Origin: UBA1444 sp964521625
GTDB lineage: Bacteria > Bacillota > Negativicutes > UBA1444
Direction of reading: 5' to 3'
Assembly: GCA_964521625.1 (NCBI GenBank)
Contig: CAZFSM010000011.1
Location: forward strand, 1 to 64,000
Length of the DNA: 64,000 bases
Part shown: one piece after another, positions 1 to 8,753 of the stretch
Position numbering within the stretch: position 1 is the stretch's first letter
Layout: the number at the start of each line of letters is the position of its first letter
The notes under the pieces: model-generated
Database searches by the model: none
What the model saw: the letters and a program-made list of their open reading frames with translations, nothing else
What the model was told of the DNA's origin: nothing
Program-made: the position numbers and the translations under genes

Positions 1-88
1 TTTCACGCGATAATTAACCTGTTTTACCGGTGACATTTTCTCAAGTTATTGACAGTTTGTTCCTGGCGGAAACCTCCCGAAATCTCCT

Positions 89-1330
89 TTATCTTTGTCC
101 TCCCGCCATCGCCTCGCTTTCGGGCAAGCCTCTCAGTCGCTGCATGGCCAGAATGCCGACAACCGGCCCCAGTCCCAGCAGTGAAAAAGCCCAGCCCCAG
201 CCAAAAGAGTCCAGAACCATGCCAAATAATTTGGGCGAAATGATGGTAATGCCAAAACCAATGACGGACTGCAGACTCAAGGAGCTGCCCAATTGCTCCG
301 GCGGGACCAGTTCACTCAGACCCGCTTTGTAAATTGCCGAGTCGGCAACAATAAAGAAGCTGTAAAGCAGACCGGCCGGGACAAAGACCCAAATGGAGGC
401 GGCTGACAACCAGCCAAACAGCAGCGAACCTGCTCCGCTGAGCAGCAGAACCGCGGTAGAACTGAAACAACGCCCCTGCCGATCAGACAGCCAGCCGACC
501 AGCGCCGGCGAAACCGCTCCCATCAACAGGCAGGCCGAGGCGATTGCGCCGCCATACGCCAAAGAGGTTTCGTTGTTCCAGCCATGTCCCTGCAGCGTAA
601 ATGTCGCAAAACTGCCGATCCAGCCGTTGAACGCATACATTTCCCACATATGCCCGGTGTAACCGAGAATGATAAGCCATACTGCGCGTTTTCTCCAGAT
701 GGGCACCAGCAGACTGACTCCAGCCCCTGCGGCATGATCAGGCTGGGCGGACAAGGTTGCCGACTTGCCCGGTATGAACAGAAGTACCAATATCGCCGCG
801 GGCAGAGCCCAGACGCTTGTCCACAAAAGGGCAGTCTGCCAGGATAATAGCGCGGCCAGAGGCGCGGTCACAAGATAAGCCGCTGCATAGGATGCCATCA
901 GGGAGCAGGTGTAAACCCCCAGAGCCATGCCACGCTGCTTCACCGGATACCACCGGCTCAATATCTGGATTCCCGGGATATACAGTCCGCCCTGTCCGAT
1001 CCCGGCCAGCAGCCGCCACAAGAGCCCAGACGTATAGTCGGCTGCAAACAGGGCAAAGCCGATGCCGGCAAAACCGGTTTCAATCGCGCACAACGCAAAA
1101 GTAAGGCGGCCGCCGATCTTGTCGGTAAGCCAGCCGGTGAACAGTACGGAAGCGACATAGCCCAGCTGAAAAGCGCTGAGAATGGTTCCCGCCTGATCAT
1201 TGTTCAGCTGCCATTGCTCGCGCAGGACAGGCAAAACAGCGGCAAAATTGTACCACACCAGCATACTGCCAAACTGCGCCAGACAGAGTATGGCGAGAAT
1301 ACGCGTCTTGATGTCGGCGATTCCGAACAT
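89..1330 (-). CDS. MFS transporter, OPA/ACS-like
   Basis: A 413-residue very hydrophobic protein with about twelve membrane segments, typical of the major facilitator superfamily. The loop between helices 2 and 3 carries the family signature (GWLTDKIGGRL, about residues 61-71), and a related loop follows helix 8 (GWLSDRQGR). It should move a small organic solute across the inner membrane. It is the last gene of the operon begun by the C-S lyase at 3713, only 3 bases after the M20 hydrolase, so its substrate is probably what those enzymes act on or release. The substrate itself cannot be read from the sequence. Confidence 0.9.
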   Translation of the reverse strand: MFGIADIKTRILAILCLAQFGSMLVWYNFAAVLPVLREQWQLNNDQAGTILSAFQLGYVASVLFTGWLTDKIGGRLTFALCAIETGFAGIGFALFAADYTSGLLWRLLAGIGQGGLYIPGIQILSRWYPVKQRGMALGVYTCSLMASYAAAYLVTAPLAALLSWQTALLWTSVWALPAAILVLLFIPGKSATLSAQPDHAAGAGVSLLVPIWRKRAVWLIILGYTGHMWEMYAFNGWIGSFATFTLQGHGWNNETSLAYGGAIASACLLMGAVSPALVGWLSDRQGRCFSSTAVLLLSGAGSLLFGWLSAASIWVFVPAGLLYSFFIVADSAIYKAGLSELVPPEQLGSSLSLQSVIGFGITIISPKLFGMVLDSFGWGWAFSLLGLGPVVGILAMQRLRGLPESEAMAGGQR

Positions 1331-1333
1331 GGA

Positions 1334-2524
1334 TCAGCGTCCCAGTTCGATTGCCAGCGCCATGTTGCCGATCAGGGCCTCATTCATTTTAGAAATGCTG
1401 ATACTGTCCTCATTGGTGTGGCAGTGCCGTTCTTCGGCCGGCGCAAAAACCATCACCTTGCTGCCCTTGACGCGAAAATGTCCGCCATCTGTGGCAAATC
1501 CGCACATGCCGACCTCGACCCGCTGCCCCATTGCCGCCTCCAGCGCCTTGTGCGCCCGCTGTACGGCTTCATCGCCCATCGGGGTCACGAAGCTCGGTTC
1601 GCCGGCAGGAGCTTTGCCCCGGTACCCGTTGTAACAGACAACATCATATAGCTCAACCCATATTTCCGCAGTCACTCCCGGCGCCAGGTTCTGCCGGGCC
1701 AAATCATTCAACTGCTCCATGATGTAGCCTTCCGACTCATCGGGGATATTGCGGCAGTCAATCGACAGCCTGACTTTGCCGGGCGTGACATTGCTGCTGG
1801 TCTGGTCCGTCGAATACAGAGTCGGCGCAAAAGACGAACTGCCAAACAACTGGTCGGTTCCCAGCTTCAACTTTTCAATCGCCAGGATCATCCGGGCGGC
1901 TGCGAAATGCGGATTGCTGCCGCGGTTCGGCACACTGGCATGCGTGGATTTCCCCGTGTAGTCAACATGATAAAGAATACGGCCGCGATGTCCGATATTC
2001 AGTTGATTGTTCGATGCTTCGCCCAAGATGACGCTGTCCACTTTCAAGTGTTTGGACAAATGAATGCTACCAAAGGCGGCCGTTTCCTCGCAAACAACCC
2101 CGGCCACCCATACGTCGCCCGCCGGTAATAATCCAGCTTTTTTCAAAGCCGCGACGGCAACAATCTGGCAGGCAAAGGCCCCCTTCGTGTCGCTGGCGCC
2201 CAGACCCCATACCCGTTCATCGGCAACCACGCCGGCATAAGGCGGATATTTCCATACGGACGGATCGCCCGCCCCCACCGTATCCAGATGGCAGTTGAAC
2301 ATCACCGAGTCGCCGCTGCCGGTTCCCCGCATCAAGCCCAGTACATTGCCAACCTCATCAACGGTAACTTCATCGTAACCGAGTTCATGCATATATTTCT
2401 GCGTCAGTTGGGCCATTTCAGTTTCATCACCGGAAATGCTGGGGACGCGGATCATCTCCTGAGTCATCTGTACTGCCAGGGCGAGTTCCTGTTCTGCCAG
2501 ATTCCTTAAGCGTGCCACATCCAT
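1334..2524 (-). CDS. M20 family metallohydrolase (ArgE/DapE-type deacylase)
   Basis: A 396-residue M20 zinc amidohydrolase, close to ArgE/DapE/YgeY-type enzymes that remove acyl groups from amino acids or split small peptides. Visible metal and catalytic motifs are FNCHLDTVG (His and catalytic Asp), GASDTKGA (bridging Asp), CEETAAFG (general-base Glu and metal Glu) and RHCHTNED near the C-terminus (last His). The dimerisation insert lies in the middle, starting near GHRGRILYHV. It ends 3 bases before the MFS gene and starts 1 base after the PLP lyase, so the three are co-transcribed. An N-acyl amino acid or conjugate deacylase fits the setting; a peptidase or carbamoylase is also possible. 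Confidence 0.9.
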   Translation of the reverse strand: MDVARLRNLAEQELALAVQMTQEMIRVPSISGDETEMAQLTQKYMHELGYDEVTVDEVGNVLGLMRGTGSGDSVMFNCHLDTVGAGDPSVWKYPPYAGVVADERVWGLGASDTKGAFACQIVAVAALKKAGLLPAGDVWVAGVVCEETAAFGSIHLSKHLKVDSVILGEASNNQLNIGHRGRILYHVDYTGKSTHASVPNRGSNPHFAAARMILAIEKLKLGTDQLFGSSSFAPTLYSTDQTSSNVTPGKVRLSIDCRNIPDESEGYIMEQLNDLARQNLAPGVTAEIWVELYDVVCYNGYRGKAPAGEPSFVTPMGDEAVQRAHKALEAAMGQRVEVGMCGFATDGGHFRVKGSKVMVFAPAEERHCHTNEDSISISKMNEALIGNMALAIELGR

Positions 2525-2525
2525 C

Positions 2526-3713
2526 TCACTTCACCCCAACCTTTGCCAATATTTGTTCAAAGTCGGCGATGATGTCCTCGATGCTCTCGATCCCCACCGA
2601 GACACGGATCAGATCGTCGCCAACGCCATATGCCTGACGCTCATTCAGCGGAATCGCCCGATGTGACGTTTTGCCGGGGTGGGAAACTGTAGTCGATGGA
2701 CCGGCCAGACTCGGCACGAGTTCGGTGAGCTGCAGTCCGTCGATTACGGTACGCGCTGCCTCCATGCCGCCTGCCACGGCAAAGCTGAGCATGCCGCCGC
2801 ACCCGCCGGAGAGCAGTTTTTGGGCTACAGCGTATGTTTTGGAACTGGCCAGACCCGGATAGTGAACCTTAATCACTTTGGGGTGCTTTTCAAGGAATTC
2901 GGCCAGCGCCAGCGCATTTGCCGAATGGCGTTCCATGCGCACCGCCAGCGTTTTGATGCCGCGCAAAACCAGCCACGCATCAAACGGGCTTAGCGTTGGC
3001 CCATAGGTGGTCCCGACCTTCTTCACCCGGTCGATGAATTCCTTGCTGGCAGCAACCACGCCACCGGTAATATCACTATGTCCGTTCAGATATTTGGTGG
3101 CGCTGTGAAGCACGACATCGGCGCCAGCCAACAATGGCTGAAAATGAACCGGCGATGCAAAAGTATTGTCCACGTATACTTTGGCCCTACATTTCCCTGC
3201 CAGCGCCGCGACTGCCGGAATGTCGATCACTTCCATCAGCGGATTGCAGATAGTTTCCACGTAAAGCACCTTGGTATTGGGCCGCACCGCCGCATGCACC
3301 GCCGCCATGTCGGTAAAATCGACAAAAGTGGTCTCGACGCCGAATCGGCCCAGTTCATTGATAAATAGTGCATAAGTTCCTCCATACAGGACCTGGTGCG
3401 CCACAAAATGGTCACCGGCTTTTAGTTCGGCCAGCAGCGCCATGGCAATCGCAGCCATGCCAGAAGAATAGGCAGCTGCCGCCTCCGCTCCTTCGAGCAG
3501 CGCAACGGATTGCTCCAGCTGTTCTACGCCGGGGTTACTGATCCGGGAATAAACATAGCCTGGCGCCCGATGTTCATAGACATCGTCGACCTGCTCCAGA
3601 GAATCAAACGACCACACGGACGAGGCAAAAATCGGCGAAACTTTCGACCGGGTATCCGAAGGACAGGCCTTCGCCCCGGCGTGCACTGCGAGCGTATCAA
3701 TTTTAATTGCCAT
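2526..3713 (-). CDS. PLP-dependent trans-sulfuration family lyase (methionine gamma-lyase / cystathionine lyase type)
   Basis: A Cys/Met-metabolism PLP enzyme, 395 residues from the ATG at 3713, which follows an AGGAGG eight bases upstream; the 6 extra residues of the longer frame would overlap that site. PLP motifs are YSRISNPG, YSSGMAA, YVDNTFASP and the Schiff-base lysine in HSATKYLNGHSD. The family cleaves or forms C-S bonds of methionine, cystathionine or cysteine conjugates, and family members cannot be told apart by eye. It is the first gene of the sigma-54 operon and is followed by a deacylase and a transporter, which favours a catabolic C-S lyase over biosynthetic cystathionine synthase. 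Confidence 0.88.
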   Translation of the reverse strand: MAIKIDTLAVHAGAKACPSDTRSKVSPIFASSVWSFDSLEQVDDVYEHRAPGYVYSRISNPGVEQLEQSVALLEGAEAAAAYSSGMAAIAMALLAELKAGDHFVAHQVLYGGTYALFINELGRFGVETTFVDFTDMAAVHAAVRPNTKVLYVETICNPLMEVIDIPAVAALAGKCRAKVYVDNTFASPVHFQPLLAGADVVLHSATKYLNGHSDITGGVVAASKEFIDRVKKVGTTYGPTLSPFDAWLVLRGIKTLAVRMERHSANALALAEFLEKHPKVIKVHYPGLASSKTYAVAQKLLSGGCGGMLSFAVAGGMEAARTVIDGLQLTELVPSLAGPSTTVSHPGKTSHRAIPLNERQAYGVGDDLIRVSVGIESIEDIIADFEQILAKVGVK

Positions 3714-3749
3714 TTCGATCAACCTCCTCATTGGTTATGTTAAACATAT

Positions 3750-3764
3750 GCAACTTTTGTGCCA
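3750..3764 (-). promoter_or_regulatory. Sigma-54 (-24/-12) promoter for the C-S lyase operon
   Basis: Read on the minus strand the site is TGGCAC, five bases, then TTGC, a full match to the RpoN consensus. The TTGC element lies about 37 bases before the ATG at 3713, leaving room for a start point near 3739 and the AGGAGG at about 3722-3727. The adjacent gene encodes a sigma-54 activator, so the site and its regulator are side by side. Confidence 0.85.
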
Positions 3765-3826
3765 ACAAATCAGAGGTATTATCAGGGGCGTTTGGAATGA
3801 TTTTGTGCCAAACCGTCGCATCCATC

Positions 3827-3861
3827 GGTTTAATATCGAACCAATGGATTAATATCAAACC
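3827..3861. promoter_or_regulatory. Tandem palindromic activator sites (UAS) for the sigma-54 regulator
   Basis: Two near-identical 16-base units lie 19 bases apart: GGTTTAATATCGAACC (3827-3842) and GGATTAATATCAAACC (3846-3861). Each is an imperfect palindrome around an AATAT core. They are 63-97 bases upstream of the -24 element, the usual place for enhancer sites of AAA+ activators, and just beyond the 3' end of the regulator gene. Binding by that regulator is inferred. Confidence 0.65.
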
Positions 3862-3873
3862 ACCGGCTTGTTC

Positions 3874-5436
3874 TCAATCCATCCCCGAAATCTGCAATTT
3901 TTTCATCCGGTTCAACAATAAGGTATGGGTAACGCCGAGCGCCTTGGCCGCCTGGCGCAGACTACGGTTTCCGGCGATGGCTTTTTCGATCAGGTCCCGT
4001 TCCGTAGCCGCAACCGCCGCCGCAAGCCCCATTTGGGGCGCGTCTTCCTGCTGCACTCCAGCGGCGCAGTTTCCGACAAAAATCAGATCCGCTGTGATTA
4101 CATTTCCCTCACACAGACAGATGGCCCGTTCGATCACGTTCGAAAGCTCACGGATATTGCCCGGCCAGTCATACTGCATCAGCTTTTCCAGCGCGGCAGG
4201 CTCCAGGCTCAGTTCTGCCTTATCCAGCTGTGGTCCCAGGATGTTCATGAAGTGCCGGGCCAAAATCGGAATGTCATCCTTATGTTCGCGCAAGGGAGGA
4301 ATCTGTAGCGGAATCACATGCAGCCGGTAAAACAGGTCTTCGCGGAATTGGCCGCTTTTGACCAGGGTTTCCAAATCGCGATGCGTCGCGGTGATAATCC
4401 TGACATTGACTGGGATTTCCTTTTGTCCGCCAACCCGCCGGATACTTCCTTCCTGCAGTACCCGCAGCAATTTTGCCTGCACATGCGGCGACAGTTCGCC
4501 CACTTCATCCAGAAACAGCGTACCGCCATGGGCCAGCTCAAACAATCCCTGCTTGCCGCCTTTTTTGCCGCCAGTGAATGTTCCATCCTCATAACCAAAC
4601 AACTCGCTCTCAATCAGCGTATCGGGAATCGCGGCGCAGTTCAGCGGAACAAACGGATTGTTCCTGTGTAAACCCTGCGAATGGATGGCTCGAGCGAACA
4701 ATTCTTTGCCTGTGCCGCTTTCGCCGCGAATCAGAACCGTCGATTTGTTGCGGGCCACATTGCGGGCCAATTTCACGACTGCAAGTACATCCGCATTGCG
4801 CGTGATGATATCGCTGAAACTGATCTGGCGCGACTGAGTTATCGAGTGCACCATTTCCCTGACATCCTGCATGTCCCGCAGCGTCAGAATCACACCCTGC
4901 ACCGTGCCTGTTTCATTTGTGATCGTACTGGAGCTGGCCAGGCAGTGGCAAATCTTGCCGTGATTGTCGAAGAACAGCGGGTGATTGATAAAATTGACTC
5001 CCTCGCTGATCGCTTTATCAACCAGGTCAATCGGCGGCATAACCTTTGCCAGCGGCATCCCTTCCAAAAAGCGGTCATCATGCAGGATTCGCATTGCCGT
5101 CGGATTGACCAGTTCAATTACTTGTTCCTTATTGATCACGATAAATCCGTCGCTGCTGGATTTCAAAATGGTCTCTATCAGCTGCTCCCTTTCCTCAAAT
5201 GCAATAAGGCCGACGTCTTCCAGTCCCTGAACGCCGGAAATCTCCAGTATTTCATTGCTGATCGACTCCCACGGAGTATCGCTGACACTTTCAAATTTTA
5301 CATATACCACATGGGTATATACTTCCATCCAGATGATGTTTACCTGGTAGGTTGAAAAAACACGCAGGATATCTGCGGTCATGTGAACACGGTCAATGGT
5401 GCGGATGCGGATCCGCCGGATGTTTTTTTCGTTCAC
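3874..5436 (-). CDS. Sigma-54-dependent transcriptional activator (ACT-PAS-AAA+-HTH)
   Basis: A TyrR-like enhancer-binding protein, 520 residues from the GTG at 5436, which has GGAGG five bases upstream. A longer frame from 5577 would run through the terminator at 5529-5561, so the GTG is preferred. Domains in order are an ACT-like N-terminus (about 1-75), a PAS domain (about 85-190), the AAA+ domain with Walker A GESGTGKE (about 238-245) and Walker B GGTLFLDEVGE, and a Fis-type HTH at the end (RQAAKALGVTHTLLLNRMKK). The sigma-54 contact loop reads GTFTGG instead of the usual GAFTGA. An ACT domain suggests an amino acid-like inducer. It most likely activates the operon starting at 3713. Confidence 0.92.
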   Translation of the reverse strand: MNEKNIRRIRIRTIDRVHMTADILRVFSTYQVNIIWMEVYTHVVYVKFESVSDTPWESISNEILEISGVQGLEDVGLIAFEEREQLIETILKSSSDGFIVINKEQVIELVNPTAMRILHDDRFLEGMPLAKVMPPIDLVDKAISEGVNFINHPLFFDNHGKICHCLASSSTITNETGTVQGVILTLRDMQDVREMVHSITQSRQISFSDIITRNADVLAVVKLARNVARNKSTVLIRGESGTGKELFARAIHSQGLHRNNPFVPLNCAAIPDTLIESELFGYEDGTFTGGKKGGKQGLFELAHGGTLFLDEVGELSPHVQAKLLRVLQEGSIRRVGGQKEIPVNVRIITATHRDLETLVKSGQFREDLFYRLHVIPLQIPPLREHKDDIPILARHFMNILGPQLDKAELSLEPAALEKLMQYDWPGNIRELSNVIERAICLCEGNVITADLIFVGNCAAGVQQEDAPQMGLAAAVAATERDLIEKAIAGNRSLRQAAKALGVTHTLLLNRMKKLQISGMD

Positions 5437-5528
5437 AGGAACCTCCACACCGTTTACTGGTATTTCATTTTCGCGCAGCAAGGCGAAGTTCCTGCAAAAA
5501 GCAATTCGCAGCTCTATCAAATTGCAGC

Positions 5529-5561
5529 AAAAAAGGGGGCGGTTCATCAAGAACCGCCCCC
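5529..5561 (-). terminator. Intrinsic terminator of the TRAP/transketolase operon
   Basis: A perfect 11-bp stem (5535-5545 with 5551-5561) has a five-base loop. On the minus strand it is followed by six T residues (5534-5529). It lies 20 bases after the dctM stop codon and before the sigma-54 regulator start, so it separates the two transcription units. Confidence 0.93.
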
Positions 5562-5581
5562 GCAAGTCATGAGTCAATCTT

Positions 5582-6865
5582 TTAGATAAGCCAGTACAGA
5601 GGCACCAACACCAATTGCGGAAAGAAGGTCAGGAGCAGAAGCAGAACGATTTCAATCCACAAATAGGGCATGACATGCTTGATGATATCGTTCATCGACA
5701 CATTGCCGACACCTGCTGCAACGTTCAGCACCGTACCGACAGGCGGCGTCAGCACCCCGATCATGTTGTTGAACACGAACATGAATCCGAAATAGTAGGG
5801 ATCGATCCCGGCCTGATTAACGATCGGCATCAGCACCGGGGTCAGGATCAGGATGGTCGGCGTGGCATCCATTGCTGTGCCAACCAGCAACACGATGATA
5901 TTGATGGCAAACATCAACATAATCTTGTCTTGCATCAGCGGCGCCAACATTCCAGCTATTGCTGTCGGAATGTTGGCCACGGCGATCAGCCAGGAGGTAA
6001 TCATCGCCGCCGCGCACAAAAACATGACCACACTGGTCGTTTTTGCAGCTGCAACCAGCACCTCGCCAATGCGGGATATCTTCAGTTCCTTGTATACGAA
6101 CAAACCTATGAACAGTGCGTAGAAAACAGTGATTGACGCGGCTTCGGTCGGCGTGAACATGCCGCCACGCAGGCCAACGATGATAATTCCCGGTAGAATG
6201 AACGCCCAGATCGCACCGCGAAACGTCTTGAGAATCACTGAAAACGGCTGGCGCGGCTGGGTTTTAAAGTGCATTTTACGGGCCAGCCAGGCCCAAGTGC
6301 CGGCCAGGAAGAGACACAATAGCAAACCTGGGAATACGCCGGACATAAACAATTTTGGGATCGATACGCTGCCGGTAACCCCAAAGATAATCATTGGCAC
6401 GCTCAAGGGCATAATCGGCGGGATGATCGCCGCAGCGGCAATCAGCGACGCCGACATGGCGCGGTGGTAACCGGCGTCGACCATGATAGGGATGAGAATA
6501 GCACTGAGGGCAGCCGTATCAGCCACCGCCGAGCCCGATAAGCCTGCAAAAATCAGGCTGGCAAGAATCGCCACATAGCCGAGGCCGCCGCGAACATGGC
6601 CCACCAGCGCCATGGCAAAGGCGATGATCCGTTTGGAAACGCCGCCGGCGTTCATCAGTTCGCCAGCCAGGATGAAGAAGGCGATCGCCATCAGCGGGAA
6701 GTTGTCTGCGCCATCGATAAGGGTAGCTGCCAGAATCTGTGTATCGAACATATCCATTTGCACCAGCAAACATACGCCGCTTATGATCAACGAGTGGGCG
6801 ATGGGAATTCCCATGGCCATAGCAATCAGAAGTGAGCCTAAAAACACAATTATTACCATTGTCAT
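5582..6865 (-). CDS. dctM: TRAP transporter large permease (DctM)
   Basis: A 427-residue hydrophobic protein of the DctM family, the membrane subunit that drives Na+-coupled uptake of organic acids delivered by DctP. It has about twelve membrane segments; family hallmarks include GLSGSAVADTAALSAILIPIM (about residues 107-127) and the late segment with TPPVGTVLNVAAGVG. It overlaps dctQ by four bases and ends the operon before the terminator at 5529-5561. Its substrate should feed the dehydrogenase and transketolase enzymes encoded upstream. Confidence 0.95.
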   Translation of the reverse strand: MTMVIIVFLGSLLIAMAMGIPIAHSLIISGVCLLVQMDMFDTQILAATLIDGADNFPLMAIAFFILAGELMNAGGVSKRIIAFAMALVGHVRGGLGYVAILASLIFAGLSGSAVADTAALSAILIPIMVDAGYHRAMSASLIAAAAIIPPIMPLSVPMIIFGVTGSVSIPKLFMSGVFPGLLLCLFLAGTWAWLARKMHFKTQPRQPFSVILKTFRGAIWAFILPGIIIVGLRGGMFTPTEAASITVFYALFIGLFVYKELKISRIGEVLVAAAKTTSVVMFLCAAAMITSWLIAVANIPTAIAGMLAPLMQDKIMLMFAINIIVLLVGTAMDATPTILILTPVLMPIVNQAGIDPYYFGFMFVFNNMIGVLTPPVGTVLNVAAGVGNVSMNDIIKHVMPYLWIEIVLLLLLTFFPQLVLVPLYWLI

Positions 6866-7422
6866 GATTTTTTCGCTCCTTCTGCGCCTTCGCCAATTGC
6901 CTTATCAATGAATAACTTGTCCTCGGTATCAGTCGACATGACCAGTTCTGACTCATCCAGCTTGTTGGTAAACAGCCGGTAGATGTTATTCAACGAAATA
7001 AGCACCATAGCGGCGCTGCAGAGGAATCCGGAGATATATACCCAAGACATCGGTAGCTCCAGCGATGCAGAAACCTGATCGCTGGTGAGCATCGTGATTT
7101 TCCAGGTTCCGTCAACGCAAAGCCCCATCGTAATCGCCAGTATGATATTGTTGATAATGAACAGAATGCGGCGATGCTTCACTGATAATTTCACAACCAG
7201 CGTATCGACCCCCAAGTGGACGTTATCCTTGTAGGCGACAATCGCCCCGAGAAAAATGAGCCAGATAAAAAGGTAACGCGAGGCCTCTTCGGCCCAGGTC
7301 AATCCCTCGTTGAAAAAGTAACGCAAGATTACGTTGATAAACACAAATGAGGACATGCACATCAGGCAGACCCCGATCGCTGCGTGGAGCAGGCGGTTTA
7401 CCTGTTTGCTCAAGCTGCCCAT
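6862..7422 (-). CDS. dctQ: TRAP transporter small permease (DctQ)
   Basis: A 186-residue protein with four membrane segments, the DctQ small subunit that pairs with DctM. The diagnostic stretch FNEGLTWAEEASRYLFIWL lies after the second segment. The C-terminal tail of about 40 residues is charged. It overlaps dctM by four bases, and a good GGAAG ribosome site precedes the ATG. A stem-loop lies between it and dctP, probably setting the higher dose of DctP over DctQM. Confidence 0.93.
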   Translation of the reverse strand: MGSLSKQVNRLLHAAIGVCLMCMSSFVFINVILRYFFNEGLTWAEEASRYLFIWLIFLGAIVAYKDNVHLGVDTLVVKLSVKHRRILFIINNIILAITMGLCVDGTWKITMLTSDQVSASLELPMSWVYISGFLCSAAMVLISLNNIYRLFTNKLDESELVMSTDTEDKLFIDKAIGEGAEGAKKS

Positions 7423-7510
7423 ATTCTGGCTTCCTTTCAGGGAAAATATAATTCCCGCTCTTATTAATCTTTAAACTAAAAAATAATTGCTGTTGAAACC
7501 GAAGACAAAA

Positions 7511-7556
7511 CGGGACTGCTGAAAGCAACGCGTTTAGTGAACCTTTCAGCAGCCCG
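7511..7556 (-). promoter_or_regulatory. Intercistronic stem-loop between dctP and dctQ
   Basis: The arms CTGCTGAAAG and CTTTCAGCAG (7516-7525 and 7543-7552) pair perfectly around a 17-base loop, with four more G-C pairs at the base beyond a one-base bulge. On the minus strand TTTTG follows. This could be a partial terminator or a 3' end stabiliser that lowers expression of dctQM relative to dctP. Confidence 0.6.
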
Positions 7557-7571
7557 TCAGTGCGTTGAAGC

Positions 7572-8621
7572 TTACTTGGAGTATTTGGCGATTTCCGCTC
7601 TTGCTTCGGCAATAGTATCTTTACCGATGTCATTTTCAAACTGACCGGCGATACCTTGGGTCGCGTCCATGAAAGCCTTTTGTTGTTCCGGGGTCAGACG
7701 GGTGACAACCATGCCGGCTTTTTCCAGCCCAGTGACGGCCTCGGCATCAACCTTGCGGTTGTACTCGCGCTGCCAGACACCGGCTTCTTTGCCCGCTTTC
7801 ATAATAATATCCTGATCTGCCTTCGGCAGGGTGTCCCACATTTTTTTGCTGTACATGATGACGAACGGGGTATAGACATGTTTGCTCAGGGTTGTGTACT
7901 TCTGCACTTCATTGAATTTTTGCAGGAAGTTGGTTGTGTTGGGGTTCTCTTGTCCGTCGATCGTCTTTTGCTGCATTGCGTTAAAGACTTCGCTGAACGG
8001 CATTGGTGTCGGATTGGCGCCAAGCGTTCTCCATGCAGCTAGGTGGACCGGGTTTTCCATCGTCCGGATCTTCAGTCCTTTGATATCTGCCGGAGTCTTG
8101 ATTTCGAGTTTGCTGTTGGTGACCTGGCGATAACCGTTTTCCATGAAGCAAATGCCAACAAGACCGCTGGATTGCAGTGAGTCGAGCATTTTTTGGCCGA
8201 ACGGGCCATCAAGAACCTTGTCTACAACCTGTTCATTGGGGAACAGGAACGGCAGGTCGAAAATCATCCACTTCTTGTTAATCGAGGCGAGAGGCGAACT
8301 GGAAGGACCCGACATTTCCAGTGTGCCGGCCCGCAGGGCGGTCATTGTCTTGATATCGTCGCCAAGCTGGGCGCTGGGGAAAATCTGGATTTCGAGACGG
8401 TTATTGGATGCTTTGGCAACTAGCTCTTTAAACTTTTCCAGACCCTTGTATTCAGGACTGGCATCATTTAGGCCGATCGAAACCTTGATTACTTTTTTCT
8501 CCGCAGTAGGAGCAGCAGGCGCAGCCGCTTTGGGTTTGTCGCCACCGCCGCATCCAGCCAGCAGTGTCATTGAGAATGCGAGGACGACCAATACTACGAT
8601 CCACTTGAGATTTTTCTTCAC
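7572..8621 (-). CDS. dctP: TRAP transporter substrate-binding lipoprotein (DctP)
   Basis: A 349-residue DctP family solute receptor that starts with GTG at 8621 behind AGAGGGGG. The N-terminus is a lipoprotein signal with lipobox LAGC (Cys at about residue 24), then an Ala/Pro/Lys linker. The ligand-binding arginine region is visible as MENGYRQVTNSK and GLKIRTMENP. It captures a carboxylate or a related acid (sugar acid, sulfonate) outside the membrane and hands it to DctQM. It belongs to the operon headed by the GntR gene; the ligand is not determined. Confidence 0.95.
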   Translation of the reverse strand: MKKNLKWIVVLVVLAFSMTLLAGCGGGDKPKAAAPAAPTAEKKVIKVSIGLNDASPEYKGLEKFKELVAKASNNRLEIQIFPSAQLGDDIKTMTALRAGTLEMSGPSSSPLASINKKWMIFDLPFLFPNEQVVDKVLDGPFGQKMLDSLQSSGLVGICFMENGYRQVTNSKLEIKTPADIKGLKIRTMENPVHLAAWRTLGANPTPMPFSEVFNAMQQKTIDGQENPNTTNFLQKFNEVQKYTTLSKHVYTPFVIMYSKKMWDTLPKADQDIIMKAGKEAGVWQREYNRKVDAEAVTGLEKAGMVVTRLTPEQQKAFMDATQGIAGQFENDIGKDTIAEARAEIAKYSK

Positions 8622-8753
8622 GTTTCTTTTCCCCCTCTTTGTTTATATGTCCGTATGTCCGGTTTACAACCAACCTGACATTATGGAACCACTTTAAATT
8701 TCTTGGACCGATGGGATAATTCCTGCAATAATCAAACTTTTTAAATTTGGCGA

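Noticed and set aside
1..36. Possible start of a further minus-strand gene (ATG at 36, twelve codons to the edge)
   Set aside because: Only 12 codons are visible and the ribosome site is poor, so coding cannot be supported.
5437..5577. N-terminal extension of the sigma-54 regulator to an ATG at 5577
   Set aside because: The extension crosses the strong terminator at 5529-5561 and has no ACT or other domain content; GTG at 5436 has a proper ribosome site.
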